DNA of 64,000 nt from Chitinophaga dinghuensis (GTDB lineage Bacteria; Bacteroidota; Bacteroidia; Chitinophagales; Chitinophagaceae), in NCBI RefSeq assembly GCF_003259435.1, contig NZ_QLMA01000002.1, forward strand, positions 496,001 through 560,000. Reading direction: 5' to 3'. This document shows, one piece after another, positions 35,689 through 44,174 of the stretch. The notes under the pieces are model-generated. The model had not been told where the DNA came from. It saw only the letters and a program-made list of their open reading frames with translations, and did no database searches. A program made the position numbers and the translations under genes. Positions within the stretch are counted from its first letter, which is position 1. Every line of letters starts with the position of its first letter.

Positions 35689-36822
35689 ATGCAAATTGCT
35701 GTTAATGCTGCTTGCCTGCGCAGGGATCTTCCTGCAGATACAGGTGCGGTAGCCACTCAGATTATATTTACCCTTTGCCGGCAACAGCCGGAGCACCAGT
35801 TTACTTTCTTTTTTGACGGGGATATTCCCGCGGGAATGGAGTTTCCGCCGAATGTTACGCCAGTGGTATTGCCTTTGAGAGGTAATAGAGCCTGGCATTT
35901 GTACTGGTGGCTGGAATGGCAGCTTCCCAGAGCAATGAAGGCATTCAAGCCGGATATGTATCTTGGATTGGATGGCACATTGCCGTTGCGTAGTAAACTA
36001 CCGTCAACCATTTTGATCAGGGATCTCTCTTTCCTGCTCGATGCCGGATTACAATCGCCCAATCAGCAGAAACAGTTGAAGAAAAATACGATGGATTACC
36101 TGTGGAAAGCCCGCAGCATCGCGATTTTATCTGAAACCACCCGGGAAGAGCTTCTGGATTATGCCCCCTCCGTAGCGAAAAAATTATGTCAGCTGGATAT
36201 TGGCCTGAGCGATCAGTATAAGTCGCTGGAATGGGATGACCGGGAAGCGGTGAAACGTGAGTTTGCCAATGGCTCGGAATATTTCCTCGTTACTGCGAGT
36301 ATCCATCCCCGTAATAATATAATGCCTGTATTCAAAGCCTTTTCCGCCTTGAAACGCAGGCAGCTGTCCAGTATCAAGCTGGTACTGGCCGGGTCCGCTA
36401 CGCCAGCAGGACAGGAGATAGTAGATGCTATGCCGTCTTACAAATTCCGAAATGATGTCATATGGATACCGGATGCAGATATAGAGACGCTGGCCCGGTT
36501 GACTGGCGGGGCATATGCTATGATTTATCCCGTTCGTATGGATGGATTGGCATTACCGGTGTATGCAGCCCAACAGTGCCAGGTACCAGTGATTGCAATA
36601 GATGGCAAGGCTGGGAGGGAAGCGGGCGCCGACTCGGCCCTGTATTCAGATCCCTCCAATCTGGACGATCTCACAGAAAAAATGAGCCGGATTTATAAAG
36701 ATGAGCAGCTCCGATCCTTGTTATTATCCAAAATACCAGCAAGCAGGGCATTCAACAGTTGGGAAAGGGCAGCAGAGGAGCTCTGGCAGGCAATGACGGG
36801 GCCAATGCCGCAAAATCCCTAA
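35689..36822 (+). CDS. Glycosyltransferase family 4 (GT-B fold)
   Basis: The 377-residue protein has the GT-B layout: an N-terminal acceptor half with MKAFKPDMYLGLDGTLPL, then the GT1/GT4 donor half with LVTASIHPRNNIMPVFKAF, IKLVLAGS, VIWIPDADIETLARLTGGAYAMIYPVRMDGLALPVYAAQQCQVPVIAID (the conserved Glu of the E-x7-E motif is Asp in MDGLALP). The start is ATG at 35689; a TTG at 35659 would add 10 residues. Nucleotide-sugar donor and acceptor unknown. Confidence 0.8.
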   Translation: MQIAVNAACLRRDLPADTGAVATQIIFTLCRQQPEHQFTFFFDGDIPAGMEFPPNVTPVVLPLRGNRAWHLYWWLEWQLPRAMKAFKPDMYLGLDGTLPLRSKLPSTILIRDLSFLLDAGLQSPNQQKQLKKNTMDYLWKARSIAILSETTREELLDYAPSVAKKLCQLDIGLSDQYKSLEWDDREAVKREFANGSEYFLVTASIHPRNNIMPVFKAFSALKRRQLSSIKLVLAGSATPAGQEIVDAMPSYKFRNDVIWIPDADIETLARLTGGAYAMIYPVRMDGLALPVYAAQQCQVPVIAIDGKAGREAGADSALYSDPSNLDDLTEKMSRIYKDEQLRSLLLSKIPASRAFNSWERAAEELWQAMTGPMPQNP

Positions 36823-36857
36823 ATGATGCCTATTTTTGTGACCTTAATTTTAGAATC

Positions 36858-37205
36858 ATGAGTACAACATCTACCATACAGATCCAGGTTGGCCTGGACG
36901 AGAATAAGATTCCGGAGTCCATTCAGTGGAGTGCAACAGATAATAAAGAAGAGCGCATGGTGAAAGCCAAAGCGATGATGATATCCTTCTGGGACCCGGC
37001 AGAAAGAGCAGCCCTGCGTATTGATCTGTGGACAAAAGACATGATGGTAGACGAAATGGCCGATTTCTTTTTCCAGACCATGATGACCATGGCCGATACT
37101 TATGTGAGAGCTACTCAATACAAAGATCAGGGAGAGGAACTGAGAACATTTGCCCGCGATTTCTTCAAGAAATTCCAGGAGAAACAAGCCGCAGAAACTA
37201 AATAA
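36858..37205 (+). CDS. gldC: Gliding motility protein GldC
   Basis: The 115-residue cytoplasmic protein matches GldC (IQIQVGLDENKIPESIQWSA; MISFWDPAERAALRIDLWTKDMMVDEMADFFFQTM). In Flavobacterium johnsoniae gldC supports but is not strictly needed for gliding and type IX secretion. The ATG at 36858 lies 20 bases after a TATTTTTG box (36831-36838). Other gld genes are not in the window. Confidence 0.88.
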   Translation: MSTTSTIQIQVGLDENKIPESIQWSATDNKEERMVKAKAMMISFWDPAERAALRIDLWTKDMMVDEMADFFFQTMMTMADTYVRATQYKDQGEELRTFARDFFKKFQEKQAAETK

Positions 37206-37223
37206 TCCATTAAACTTAACCAT

Positions 37224-37673
37224 ATGTCATTAGAACTGAACATCAACGCAGAGATTAAAACTGCGATGCTGGGTAAGAAAGAAGCGGATCTTCGTGCGCT
37301 TCGCGCCATCAAGGCGGCCATCCTGCTGGCCAAAACAGCAGAGGGCAGCACCGGAGAACTGACCGAAGCAGATGAGACCAAACTCCTGCAAAAACTGGCT
37401 AAACAACGCCGCGATTCCCTGGAAATCTTCCAGCAGCAGAACCGTCAGGACCTCGCTGTGAAAGAAGAAGAGGAACTGGTAGTGATTGAGCGTTTCCTGC
37501 CGAAACAAATGGATGAAGCTGAGCTGCGTACTGCACTGGCAGACATCATTAAAAGCGTAGGCGCTGCTTCTCCTGCCGATATGGGCAAGGTAATGGGCGC
37601 TGCTACCAAGCAACTGGCTGGTAAGGCGGATGGGAAAGCTATTTCCGCTATGGTAAAGGAATTACTGAAATAA
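37224..37673 (+). CDS. GatB/YqeY domain-containing protein
   Basis: The 149-residue helical protein matches the YqeY family (ALRAIKAAILLAKTAEG; EVVIERFLPKQMDEAEL-like block; the end GAATKQLAGKADGKAISAMVKELL). The domain is shared with the tRNA-binding tail of GatB; stand-alone members are of uncertain function. It follows gldC by 18 bases and ends at a terminator. Confidence 0.85.
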   Translation: MSLELNINAEIKTAMLGKKEADLRALRAIKAAILLAKTAEGSTGELTEADETKLLQKLAKQRRDSLEIFQQQNRQDLAVKEEEELVVIERFLPKQMDEAELRTALADIIKSVGAASPADMGKVMGAATKQLAGKADGKAISAMVKELLK

Positions 37674-37678
37674 TATAT

Positions 37679-37709
37679 CTGGCAGGCCTCAGCGCCTGCC
37701 AGTTGTTTT
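37679..37709 (+). terminator. Terminator after yqeY
   Basis: CTGGCAGGC (37679-37687) pairs exactly with GCCTGCCAG (37694-37702) around a 6-nt loop, followed by TTGTTTT. The next gene starts 5 bases later. Confidence 0.65.
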
Positions 37710-37713
37710 ACGC

Positions 37714-38256
37714 ATGCCTATAGATGTAGTTTTTGCTGTCCTCATGGTTTTTGCGGTCTATAAAGGATATACACGGGGCCTTATTGTAGCTGTGTTTTCC
37801 GTAATAGGCCTGGTTTTAGGGATGGCAGCAGCCCTTAAACTCAGCTCAGCAACGGCATTGTATGTGCAGCGCCACTGGAATGTACATTTTATGTGGCTGC
37901 CCGTACTTTGTTATATTTGCCTCTTTACCGTGGTGGTGTTGCTGGTAAGACTGGGAGCCACCGCTCTGCAGAGAGTGGTAGAAATGGTTTTATTAGGTTG
38001 GTTGAATAAATTAGGCGGTATTTTATTGTACAGCCTGGTTTTTATCATAATTTACAGCGTCTTGTTGTGGATTGCCAACCAACTGTACTGGCTGAGTCCT
38101 GAAACCAAGCTGCAGTCTGTAGTATATCCCTATATTGAAAAAGTAGGCCCATGGGTATTGAATAATATCGGAAAGGTCCTGCCAATTTTTAAAGATATAT
38201 TTACCCAGTTGCAAGCTTTCTTTGATGGAGCAGCCCGTCATATTCCATCTAGTTGA
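37714..38256 (+). CDS. CvpA family protein
   Basis: The 180-residue inner-membrane protein has four hydrophobic segments over residues 5-125 and the family pattern DVVFAVLMVFAVYKGYTRGLIVAVFSVIGLVLG near the N terminus. CvpA relatives support colicin V production and envelope stress resistance; the role is unclear. Confidence 0.78.
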   Translation: MPIDVVFAVLMVFAVYKGYTRGLIVAVFSVIGLVLGMAAALKLSSATALYVQRHWNVHFMWLPVLCYICLFTVVVLLVRLGATALQRVVEMVLLGWLNKLGGILLYSLVFIIIYSVLLWIANQLYWLSPETKLQSVVYPYIEKVGPWVLNNIGKVLPIFKDIFTQLQAFFDGAARHIPSS

Positions 38257-38327
38257 CTCTCTGCAAAGATTATTTAGATTAATAAAAAGATTTATTTTAG
38301 CGTAAAATTGACTTTCAAGATTTGGCA

Positions 38328-39092
38328 ATGGATTACGAAATCAAAACACAGGGTAAATTTAGTTTTATAGAAGAAGGTGAGGGAGAACCGTTGTTACTAT
38401 TGCATGGCTTGTTTGGTGCGTTGAGTAACTTCTCGCACATGATTGAGTATTTCAGGCAATATAATAAGGTAGTCATCCCTATGCTGCCCCTGTATGATTT
38501 AAATATCCTGGAAACATCTGTTGGCGGCCTGGCTAAGTTCGTACATAAATTTGTCGAAGCCAGAGGATATACCAACTTTCACCTGCTGGGGAATTCCCTC
38601 GGAGGCCATGTAGCACTCGTTTATTTATTGAAACATCCGGAAGCACCTGCGAAATCCCTGATTCTTACCGGTAGCTCAGGTCTGTTCGAAAACGGCATGG
38701 GCGAAACCTATCCTAAACGCGGCGATTACGAATATATCCGTAAGAAAGCAGAACTTACTTTCTATGATCCGGCAGTAGCTACCAAAGAACTGGTAGACGA
38801 AATGTTCGAGATCGTGAATAACCGACTTAAGGTAATTAAAATTATTACCCTGGCTAAATCGGCTATCCGCCATAACCTGGGTGAAGAACTGCAGAGTATT
38901 CAACAACCTACAATGCTGATATGGGGTAAGAATGATACTATCACCCCGCCAATGGTAGCAGAGGAATTCCAAAAACTCATCCCGAACTCTCAACTCGAAT
39001 TTATCGACAAGTGTGGGCATGCTCCTATGATGGAAGTTCCTGGTGAATTCAATGAAATTCTTCACAAGTTTTTAGTGAGCCTCCAGAACTAA
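38328..39092 (+). CDS. Alpha/beta hydrolase
   Basis: The 254-residue protein carries LLLLHGLFGALSNF, the nucleophile elbow GNSLGGHVAL with Ser near residue 88, WGKNDTITPP (Asp) and CGHAPMMEVP (His), a complete hydrolase triad. The start is ATG at 38328, two codons after an in-frame TTG. It heads an envelope-biogenesis block conserved in Bacteroidota, but its substrate is unknown. Confidence 0.8.
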   Translation: MDYEIKTQGKFSFIEEGEGEPLLLLHGLFGALSNFSHMIEYFRQYNKVVIPMLPLYDLNILETSVGGLAKFVHKFVEARGYTNFHLLGNSLGGHVALVYLLKHPEAPAKSLILTGSSGLFENGMGETYPKRGDYEYIRKKAELTFYDPAVATKELVDEMFEIVNNRLKVIKIITLAKSAIRHNLGEELQSIQQPTMLIWGKNDTITPPMVAEEFQKLIPNSQLEFIDKCGHAPMMEVPGEFNEILHKFLVSLQN

Positions 39093-39223
39093 TCTGCCAA
39101 CTAATTGGTACTGAATAGCGTAACGCTGTTAGCATAATGCAGTAAGGCATTTACAGCCTGTTCATGGAATTTCTTTTTCTGTTGGGATTTTCTTTGTTAT
39201 TATTGTAGTAAGAATACACGACG

Positions 39224-39886
39224 ATGATTGCCAAAGAACTCATATCCACCACCATACCCGTCCTGCATCAAACAGATTCAGGTGCTGAGGCATTGCGGTT
39301 GATGAACGAGTTTCATCTGACGCAACTCCCACTGGTAATAGATGGCAAGTATGCTGCACTCCTGGAAGAAGATAACGTCCTCGATTGGGACGATCCGGAA
39401 ATTCTCCTGGAATCAGCCGCCATTAATGGCGTCAAGCCGGCAATTCCTGAACAGGCTCACCATCTCGAAGCCCTCAAACTATTTTACGAATACAAATTAT
39501 CTGTCCTGCCAGTAGTCAATAAGGATAATGACTACCTTGGACTGATTACCAAAGATACGCTGCTGGCTGCCCTGGCGCAGTTCAATGCCGTGAAAGACCC
39601 TGGTGGCCTCATCGCACTGGACATGGACGCCCGTGATTACAGTCTCAGCGAAATTGCCCGCATTGCCGAATCCAATGATGTGAGCCTTCTTAGCGTACAA
39701 ACCTATACCGATCCCCAGACGGGTCGGCTGGAAGTACAGCTTAAAACCAATCGCCTCGATTTACAAGCCCTGGTAGCCACTTTCGAGCGCTTTAACTACA
39801 CCATCAAATATCTCTTTTCCGAAGTACAGGAAGAAGATCTCGTTAAAAAGAATTATGATTTGCTGATGAATTATATCGGCATGTAA
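39224..39886 (+). CDS. CBS domain-containing protein
   Basis: The 220-residue protein has a tandem CBS pair at about residues 1-125 (ISTTIPVLHQTDSGAEALRLM and SVLPVVNKDNDYLGLITKDTLL). A C-terminal segment of about 95 residues is ACT-like (DYSLSEIARIAESNDVSLLSV). CBS pairs usually bind adenosyl ligands. Position beside nadK is shared with other Bacteroidota, but the function is unknown. Confidence 0.82.
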   Translation: MIAKELISTTIPVLHQTDSGAEALRLMNEFHLTQLPLVIDGKYAALLEEDNVLDWDDPEILLESAAINGVKPAIPEQAHHLEALKLFYEYKLSVLPVVNKDNDYLGLITKDTLLAALAQFNAVKDPGGLIALDMDARDYSLSEIARIAESNDVSLLSVQTYTDPQTGRLEVQLKTNRLDLQALVATFERFNYTIKYLFSEVQEEDLVKKNYDLLMNYIGM

Positions 39887-39939
39887 TTTCCATTGTCAAA
39901 TCGTTATATTTGGTTTTCTTCATTAACGCTTGAGCCTAC

Positions 39940-41355
39940 ATGCTGAGACGCTGCTGTTTTATGCTGGTCATATTGTGCCTGCTTGGGGATGTGTTGCCAG
40001 TGGCAGCTCAGGATACTAGTATCACCACTTCTAAAAAAGGCGGTTATCTTATTGTAGGGCATATTCACGTTACAGGGAATAAAAAAACACGTACCTCTAT
40101 CATTTTAAGAGAACTAAATGTAGTTCCCGGAGATACCATCTACCTAAATAATCTGGCTGAAACCCTCGAAGAAAATCGTAAACAACTCCTCAATACCTCT
40201 CTTTTCCTTAATGTTACCGCCAATGTTGTTAACTGGGAGGGAGAAGAAGCGGACCTGACTTTTGATGTCTGGGAGAGATGGTATACCATCGCGGTGCCGA
40301 TACTCAAGCTGGCAGACCGTAATTTCAACCAGTGGTGGGTGGAAAAGAAACATAGTCTGAGTCGCGTCAATATTGGCGTGAAAGGGACGCAGAGCAATCT
40401 CACCGGCCGTAACGACAACCTTTATGGCGCTATCCAATTTGGTTATACACAAAAACTAGCCTTCCAGTACAGTGTGCCTTATATCGATAAAAGATACCGG
40501 CATGGACTGGGAATATTGTTTTCTTACAGTCGGAACCGGGAAGTAAATGACAGTACTTCCTTCAATAAGCAATTGTTTTTCCGCCAGGATAATTTTGTGA
40601 GACAAGTGTACAATGTTGGGCTGACGTATAGTTATCGCCCCGGGATTAATACCCGGCACCAGGTAACCTTGACGTATAATTATGAGAAAGTGGCTGATTC
40701 CGTGGCACTCATCAACCCAAATTACCTGGGAAATGGTCGTACCCGCGCCCAGTTCCTGGACCTGGTGTATCATGTGACCTATACCAAAGCAGATAGCTGG
40801 CAATATCCGCTCAGAGGTATCCACTTGCTGGGAGAAATTGGGAAACGTGGATTTGCCGGACTGAATGACATCAGTGATGTGCGTATCCGCCTGAATGCAG
40901 CTAAATACTGGCAGTTATATTCGAAAACCTACTTTGCACTTGGTCTCCGTAGTCAGTTCAAATTTGGGGCAGAACAGCCCTATATCAACCGGCAGGCAAT
41001 GGGGTATTCAGACGATTATTTGCGGGGGCTGGAATATTATGTTATTGATGGTACCTGCTTTGGAATAATTAAGAGTACCCTGCGCCAGGAAGTGCTTTCC
41101 ACGCGTTTCAGGCTACCAGTAGTACCCAAGAAATTCAGTGCCGTACCCCTGCGCATATTTGTGAAAATTTATGGAGACACCGGTTACACTTATTCCAAAT
41201 TCCCTGGAAACGGAGATTTAAATAACCGGATGTTATATACCGGAGGAGCAGGACTGGATATCGTTTCATTCTATGATACTTGTCTGCGTATAGAGTACAG
41301 TGTTAACCAGTTAGGCCAAAAAGGACTATTTTTACACACGAGTATAGATATGTAA
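39940..41355 (+). CDS. Omp85-like outer-membrane protein with one POTRA domain
   Basis: The 471-residue protein has a signal peptide (LVILCLLGDVLPVAAQ), one POTRA domain (about 36-115: LIVGHIHVTGNKKTRTSIILREL to DLTFDVWERW) and a predicted outer-membrane beta-barrel of about 340 residues with alternating aromatic strands. It is much shorter than the BamA in this window. A TATATTTG box (39905-39912) lies upstream. nadK begins 11 bases after its stop. Possible roles: assembly of a subset of outer-membrane proteins, or lipid transport. Confidence 0.75.
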   Translation: MLRRCCFMLVILCLLGDVLPVAAQDTSITTSKKGGYLIVGHIHVTGNKKTRTSIILRELNVVPGDTIYLNNLAETLEENRKQLLNTSLFLNVTANVVNWEGEEADLTFDVWERWYTIAVPILKLADRNFNQWWVEKKHSLSRVNIGVKGTQSNLTGRNDNLYGAIQFGYTQKLAFQYSVPYIDKRYRHGLGILFSYSRNREVNDSTSFNKQLFFRQDNFVRQVYNVGLTYSYRPGINTRHQVTLTYNYEKVADSVALINPNYLGNGRTRAQFLDLVYHVTYTKADSWQYPLRGIHLLGEIGKRGFAGLNDISDVRIRLNAAKYWQLYSKTYFALGLRSQFKFGAEQPYINRQAMGYSDDYLRGLEYYVIDGTCFGIIKSTLRQEVLSTRFRLPVVPKKFSAVPLRIFVKIYGDTGYTYSKFPGNGDLNNRMLYTGGAGLDIVSFYDTCLRIEYSVNQLGQKGLFLHTSIDM

Positions 41356-41366
41356 AGTTAACAGGT

Positions 41367-42257
41367 ATGCAGGTAGCACTTTATAGCCGTGGTTTTATTA
41401 CTGAAGACATTTCAAACATCCGATTATTGCTGGATGAACTGCATCGCGCAGAAATTTCGGCGATTATCTACGAACCATTCTACCGGACCCTGCAGCAGCA
41501 TATCCCTTTTGAGACCCCTCCGGAAGTGTTTTCCCGCGCAGAAGAATTACCTGGTCGAATTGAATTTCTGATTAGTCTGGGTGGGGATGGTACCCTGCTG
41601 GACACTGTTTGCTATGTCCGGGATACGAATATTCCGGTGATCGGGATCAATTTCGGGCGTCTCGGATTCCTGGCCAGTATTGGTAAAGAAGAGATTCATA
41701 CCCTGGTGCAGGCGTTGTTGCATCGCACCTATGTGGTAGATCAGCGTAGTCTCTTACATCTGGATGCGAATATTCCGCTGTTCGGCGAGATTCCCTATGC
41801 ACTGAATGAGTTCACCATTCACAAGAAGGATACCTCCGCCATGGTGAAGATTCATACTTATCTGAACGGAGAGTTTCTCAATACCTATTGGGCGGATGGC
41901 TTGATTGTATCTACCCCTACCGGCTCCACCGGCTATTCTTTGAGTTGTGGTGGTCCGATTGTATTCCCTGATGCCGGCAACTTTGTAATCACCCCTGTAG
42001 CCCCGCATAATCTGAATGTAAGGCCTATCATTGTTCCTGATAATAATGTGATTTCTTTTGAAGTAGAAGGTCGCAGCGATCAGTTTCTATGTACCCTTGA
42101 TTCCAGAATGGAAACGATAGATAACCATATCCAGCTGGCCATACGTAAAGAGACTTTTAAACTGAGTCTGTTACGACTGGACGATAGTAATTTCCTGCAT
42201 ACCCTGCGTAATAAGCTATTATGGGGTATTGACGCCCGGAATATGATTAAAATATAA
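41367..42257 (+). CDS. nadK: NAD kinase
   Basis: The 296-residue enzyme phosphorylates NAD to NADP. GGDGTLLD (72-79) is the catalytic GGDG motif, NEFTIHK holds the NE/D motif, and TGSTGYSLSCGGP is the third conserved block. It follows the Omp85-like gene by 11 bases. Confidence 0.93.
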   Translation: MQVALYSRGFITEDISNIRLLLDELHRAEISAIIYEPFYRTLQQHIPFETPPEVFSRAEELPGRIEFLISLGGDGTLLDTVCYVRDTNIPVIGINFGRLGFLASIGKEEIHTLVQALLHRTYVVDQRSLLHLDANIPLFGEIPYALNEFTIHKKDTSAMVKIHTYLNGEFLNTYWADGLIVSTPTGSTGYSLSCGGPIVFPDAGNFVITPVAPHNLNVRPIIVPDNNVISFEVEGRSDQFLCTLDSRMETIDNHIQLAIRKETFKLSLLRLDDSNFLHTLRNKLLWGIDARNMIKI

Positions 42258-42328
42258 CCGGCGACAAAAAATTCCTCCGTCACATATTAAATAAATCCTG
42301 CATTGTAGCGTTTAAGTATAACTGATTT

Positions 42329-43195
42329 ATGCTGAAAACATTTTTTTATCCTGGAAACTTCGTATTTGCGGTGCTGTTAGCGGCAGGGTTGTTACTGTCC
42401 GACACAGTGGTAGCGCAGAATGAGCTGGAATATATAGGAGAGTTGGGGGTATCAGTGGGGGGAGCGCAATATTTCGGAGATCTGAATACGAGGTTTGCCT
42501 TGAAAACGCCTAAGCCTTCGGTGGGTATCTACTACCGGAAATACATGAACGATTATATCGGGGTGCGGTTGCATGCCCGGTTTATGCAGCTGGGTTATTC
42601 TGATGCCTATAATAAAAATGAATTTGAGCGCAGGCGTAATCTGAGTTTTAATACCGATTTATACGAACTGGCCTTACAAGGGGATTTCAACTTTTTCCGG
42701 TTTGAGCCAGGCTCGCTGGATAAGCGTTTCTCGCCTTATTTTACGGGTGGGATCAGCGGGTTTCACTTTAATCCTTACGCTTACCTGGATGGGAAGAAAT
42801 ATTACCTGCAGCCGTTACATACGGAGGGGCAGGGAAGTTCTTTATACCCGGACCGGAAGCCGTATAGTTTATTGTCTTATGCCTGGTTGATTGGCGGGGG
42901 CTTCAAGTATAATATATCAAAAAAAGTGAATGTGGCCATAGAGGCGGTGTATAGGTATACGGGGACGGATTATTTGGATGATGTGAGTACGACTTATGCG
43001 GGGCCTTCTGCGTTTCCGCCGGCAATAAATGGGCAGCCAAGTGTGGCTTACCAGTTGCAGGACAGGTCGGGGGCGATGGGTACTCCGATCGGCGTACAGG
43101 GCCGCCAGCGTGGGAATAGCAGGGATAAAGACCAATACTTAACCATTGAACTCTCGATAAGCATATTATTTACCTCCTACCACTGTAAATTTTAG
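42329..43195 (+). CDS. DUF6089 family outer-membrane beta-barrel protein
   Basis: The 288-residue protein has a signal peptide (FVFAVLLAAGLLLSDTVVAQ) followed by ELGVSVGGAQYFGDLN and alternating beta strands to a C-terminal aromatic strand (FTSYHCKF), a small barrel typical of DUF6089. In many Bacteroidota this gene directly precedes uppS and bamA, as here. It may help barrel assembly or anchor the wall; unproven. Confidence 0.8.
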   Translation: MLKTFFYPGNFVFAVLLAAGLLLSDTVVAQNELEYIGELGVSVGGAQYFGDLNTRFALKTPKPSVGIYYRKYMNDYIGVRLHARFMQLGYSDAYNKNEFERRRNLSFNTDLYELALQGDFNFFRFEPGSLDKRFSPYFTGGISGFHFNPYAYLDGKKYYLQPLHTEGQGSSLYPDRKPYSLLSYAWLIGGGFKYNISKKVNVAIEAVYRYTGTDYLDDVSTTYAGPSAFPPAINGQPSVAYQLQDRSGAMGTPIGVQGRQRGNSRDKDQYLTIELSISILFTSYHCKF

Positions 43196-43325
43196 ATACC
43201 TTTGCCGGGCTTTCTACCGGCAGACTAAGTTTCCCGTTAAACAGCCGAACAATACCTGCGAAAAGCTGAAAATGCCCGCTGGTGTTGACTTCGCTGTTAA
43301 AACTACGTTAAAACCCCCTGCCGTG

Positions 43326-43356
43326 TTTGGCCAAAAAAGTCATTACTCTATTTTTG
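43326..43356 (+). promoter_or_regulatory. Promoter of the uppS-bamA-ompH operon
   Basis: TTTG (43326-43329), a 19-nt spacer and TATTTTTG (43349-43356) match the Bacteroidota consensus exactly. A second TATCTTTG (43357-43364) is adjacent. uppS starts at 43413. Confidence 0.8.
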
Positions 43357-43412
43357 TATCTTTGCACACTTTTAGTAAATCTGTATAATTTGTTATAATA
43401 CGCCTGACACAA

Positions 43413-44174
43413 ATGAGTTTGAAGGATAAATTGGACTTACAACGGCTACCGAAACATATCGCCATTATTATGGACGGTAATGGTCGTTGGGCAAAAGAGA
43501 GGGGACAAGACAGGCTGTATGGGCATCATGAAGGAGTAGAAAGTGTGCGGAATATAGTTGAAGCCTGTGCAGAACTAGGAATAGGCTATCTTACCCTATA
43601 CGCTTTTTCTACCGAAAACTGGGACCGACCAGTTTATGAAGTAAATGGCATCATGGAATTGTTGGTAAACACTATCCGCAGGGAAGTGAATACCCTCTCT
43701 AAAAATAATATCAGGCTGAATGTGATTGGAGATCTGGCGATGTTGCCAGCCCAGGCCCGGCAGGAAATGGAGGAGGCGATAGCGCTTACCAGCCATAACA
43801 CCGGTCTGAACCTGATCATGGCCCTTAGCTATAGCGCCAGGTGGGAAATTGTGAATGCGGCCCAAAAAATTGCAGCTGATGCACAAAAAGGTATTCTGGA
43901 TCCGGCAACGGTTACTGCCGAAGTGTTCGAGAAATATCTCTGTACTGCCGGATTACCTGATCCGGAACTGATGATCCGTACCAGTGGAGAATGCCGGATC
44001 AGTAATTTCCTTTTATACCAGTTGGCTTATGCGGAACTGTATTTTACAGATACCCGTTGGCCGGACTTCCGCAATGAGAATCTTTACGAAGCCATCTTAA
44101 ATTACCAAACCAGAGAAAGGCGTTTTGGCAAAACAAGCGAACAAATTCAGCAGAATGAAGAAATTATTTCCTAA
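43413..44174 (+). CDS. uppS: Isoprenyl transferase (undecaprenyl diphosphate synthase)
   Basis: The 253-residue enzyme extends farnesyl diphosphate to the C55 lipid carrier used for peptidoglycan and O-antigen. AIIMDGNGRWAKERG at 17-31 holds catalytic Asp21; LTLYAFSTENWDRP and RTSGECRISNFLLYQLAYAELYF are the other conserved blocks. Its 3' end overlaps the bamA start by 20 bases. Confidence 0.93.
   Translation: MSLKDKLDLQRLPKHIAIIMDGNGRWAKERGQDRLYGHHEGVESVRNIVEACAELGIGYLTLYAFSTENWDRPVYEVNGIMELLVNTIRREVNTLSKNNIRLNVIGDLAMLPAQARQEMEEAIALTSHNTGLNLIMALSYSARWEIVNAAQKIAADAQKGILDPATVTAEVFEKYLCTAGLPDPELMIRTSGECRISNFLLYQLAYAELYFTDTRWPDFRNENLYEAILNYQTRERRFGKTSEQIQQNEEIIS

Noticed and set aside
44125..44154. 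Earlier bamA start adding ten residues
   Set aside because: The ATG at 44155 starts a standard signal peptide; the extension would bury it and lies inside uppS.
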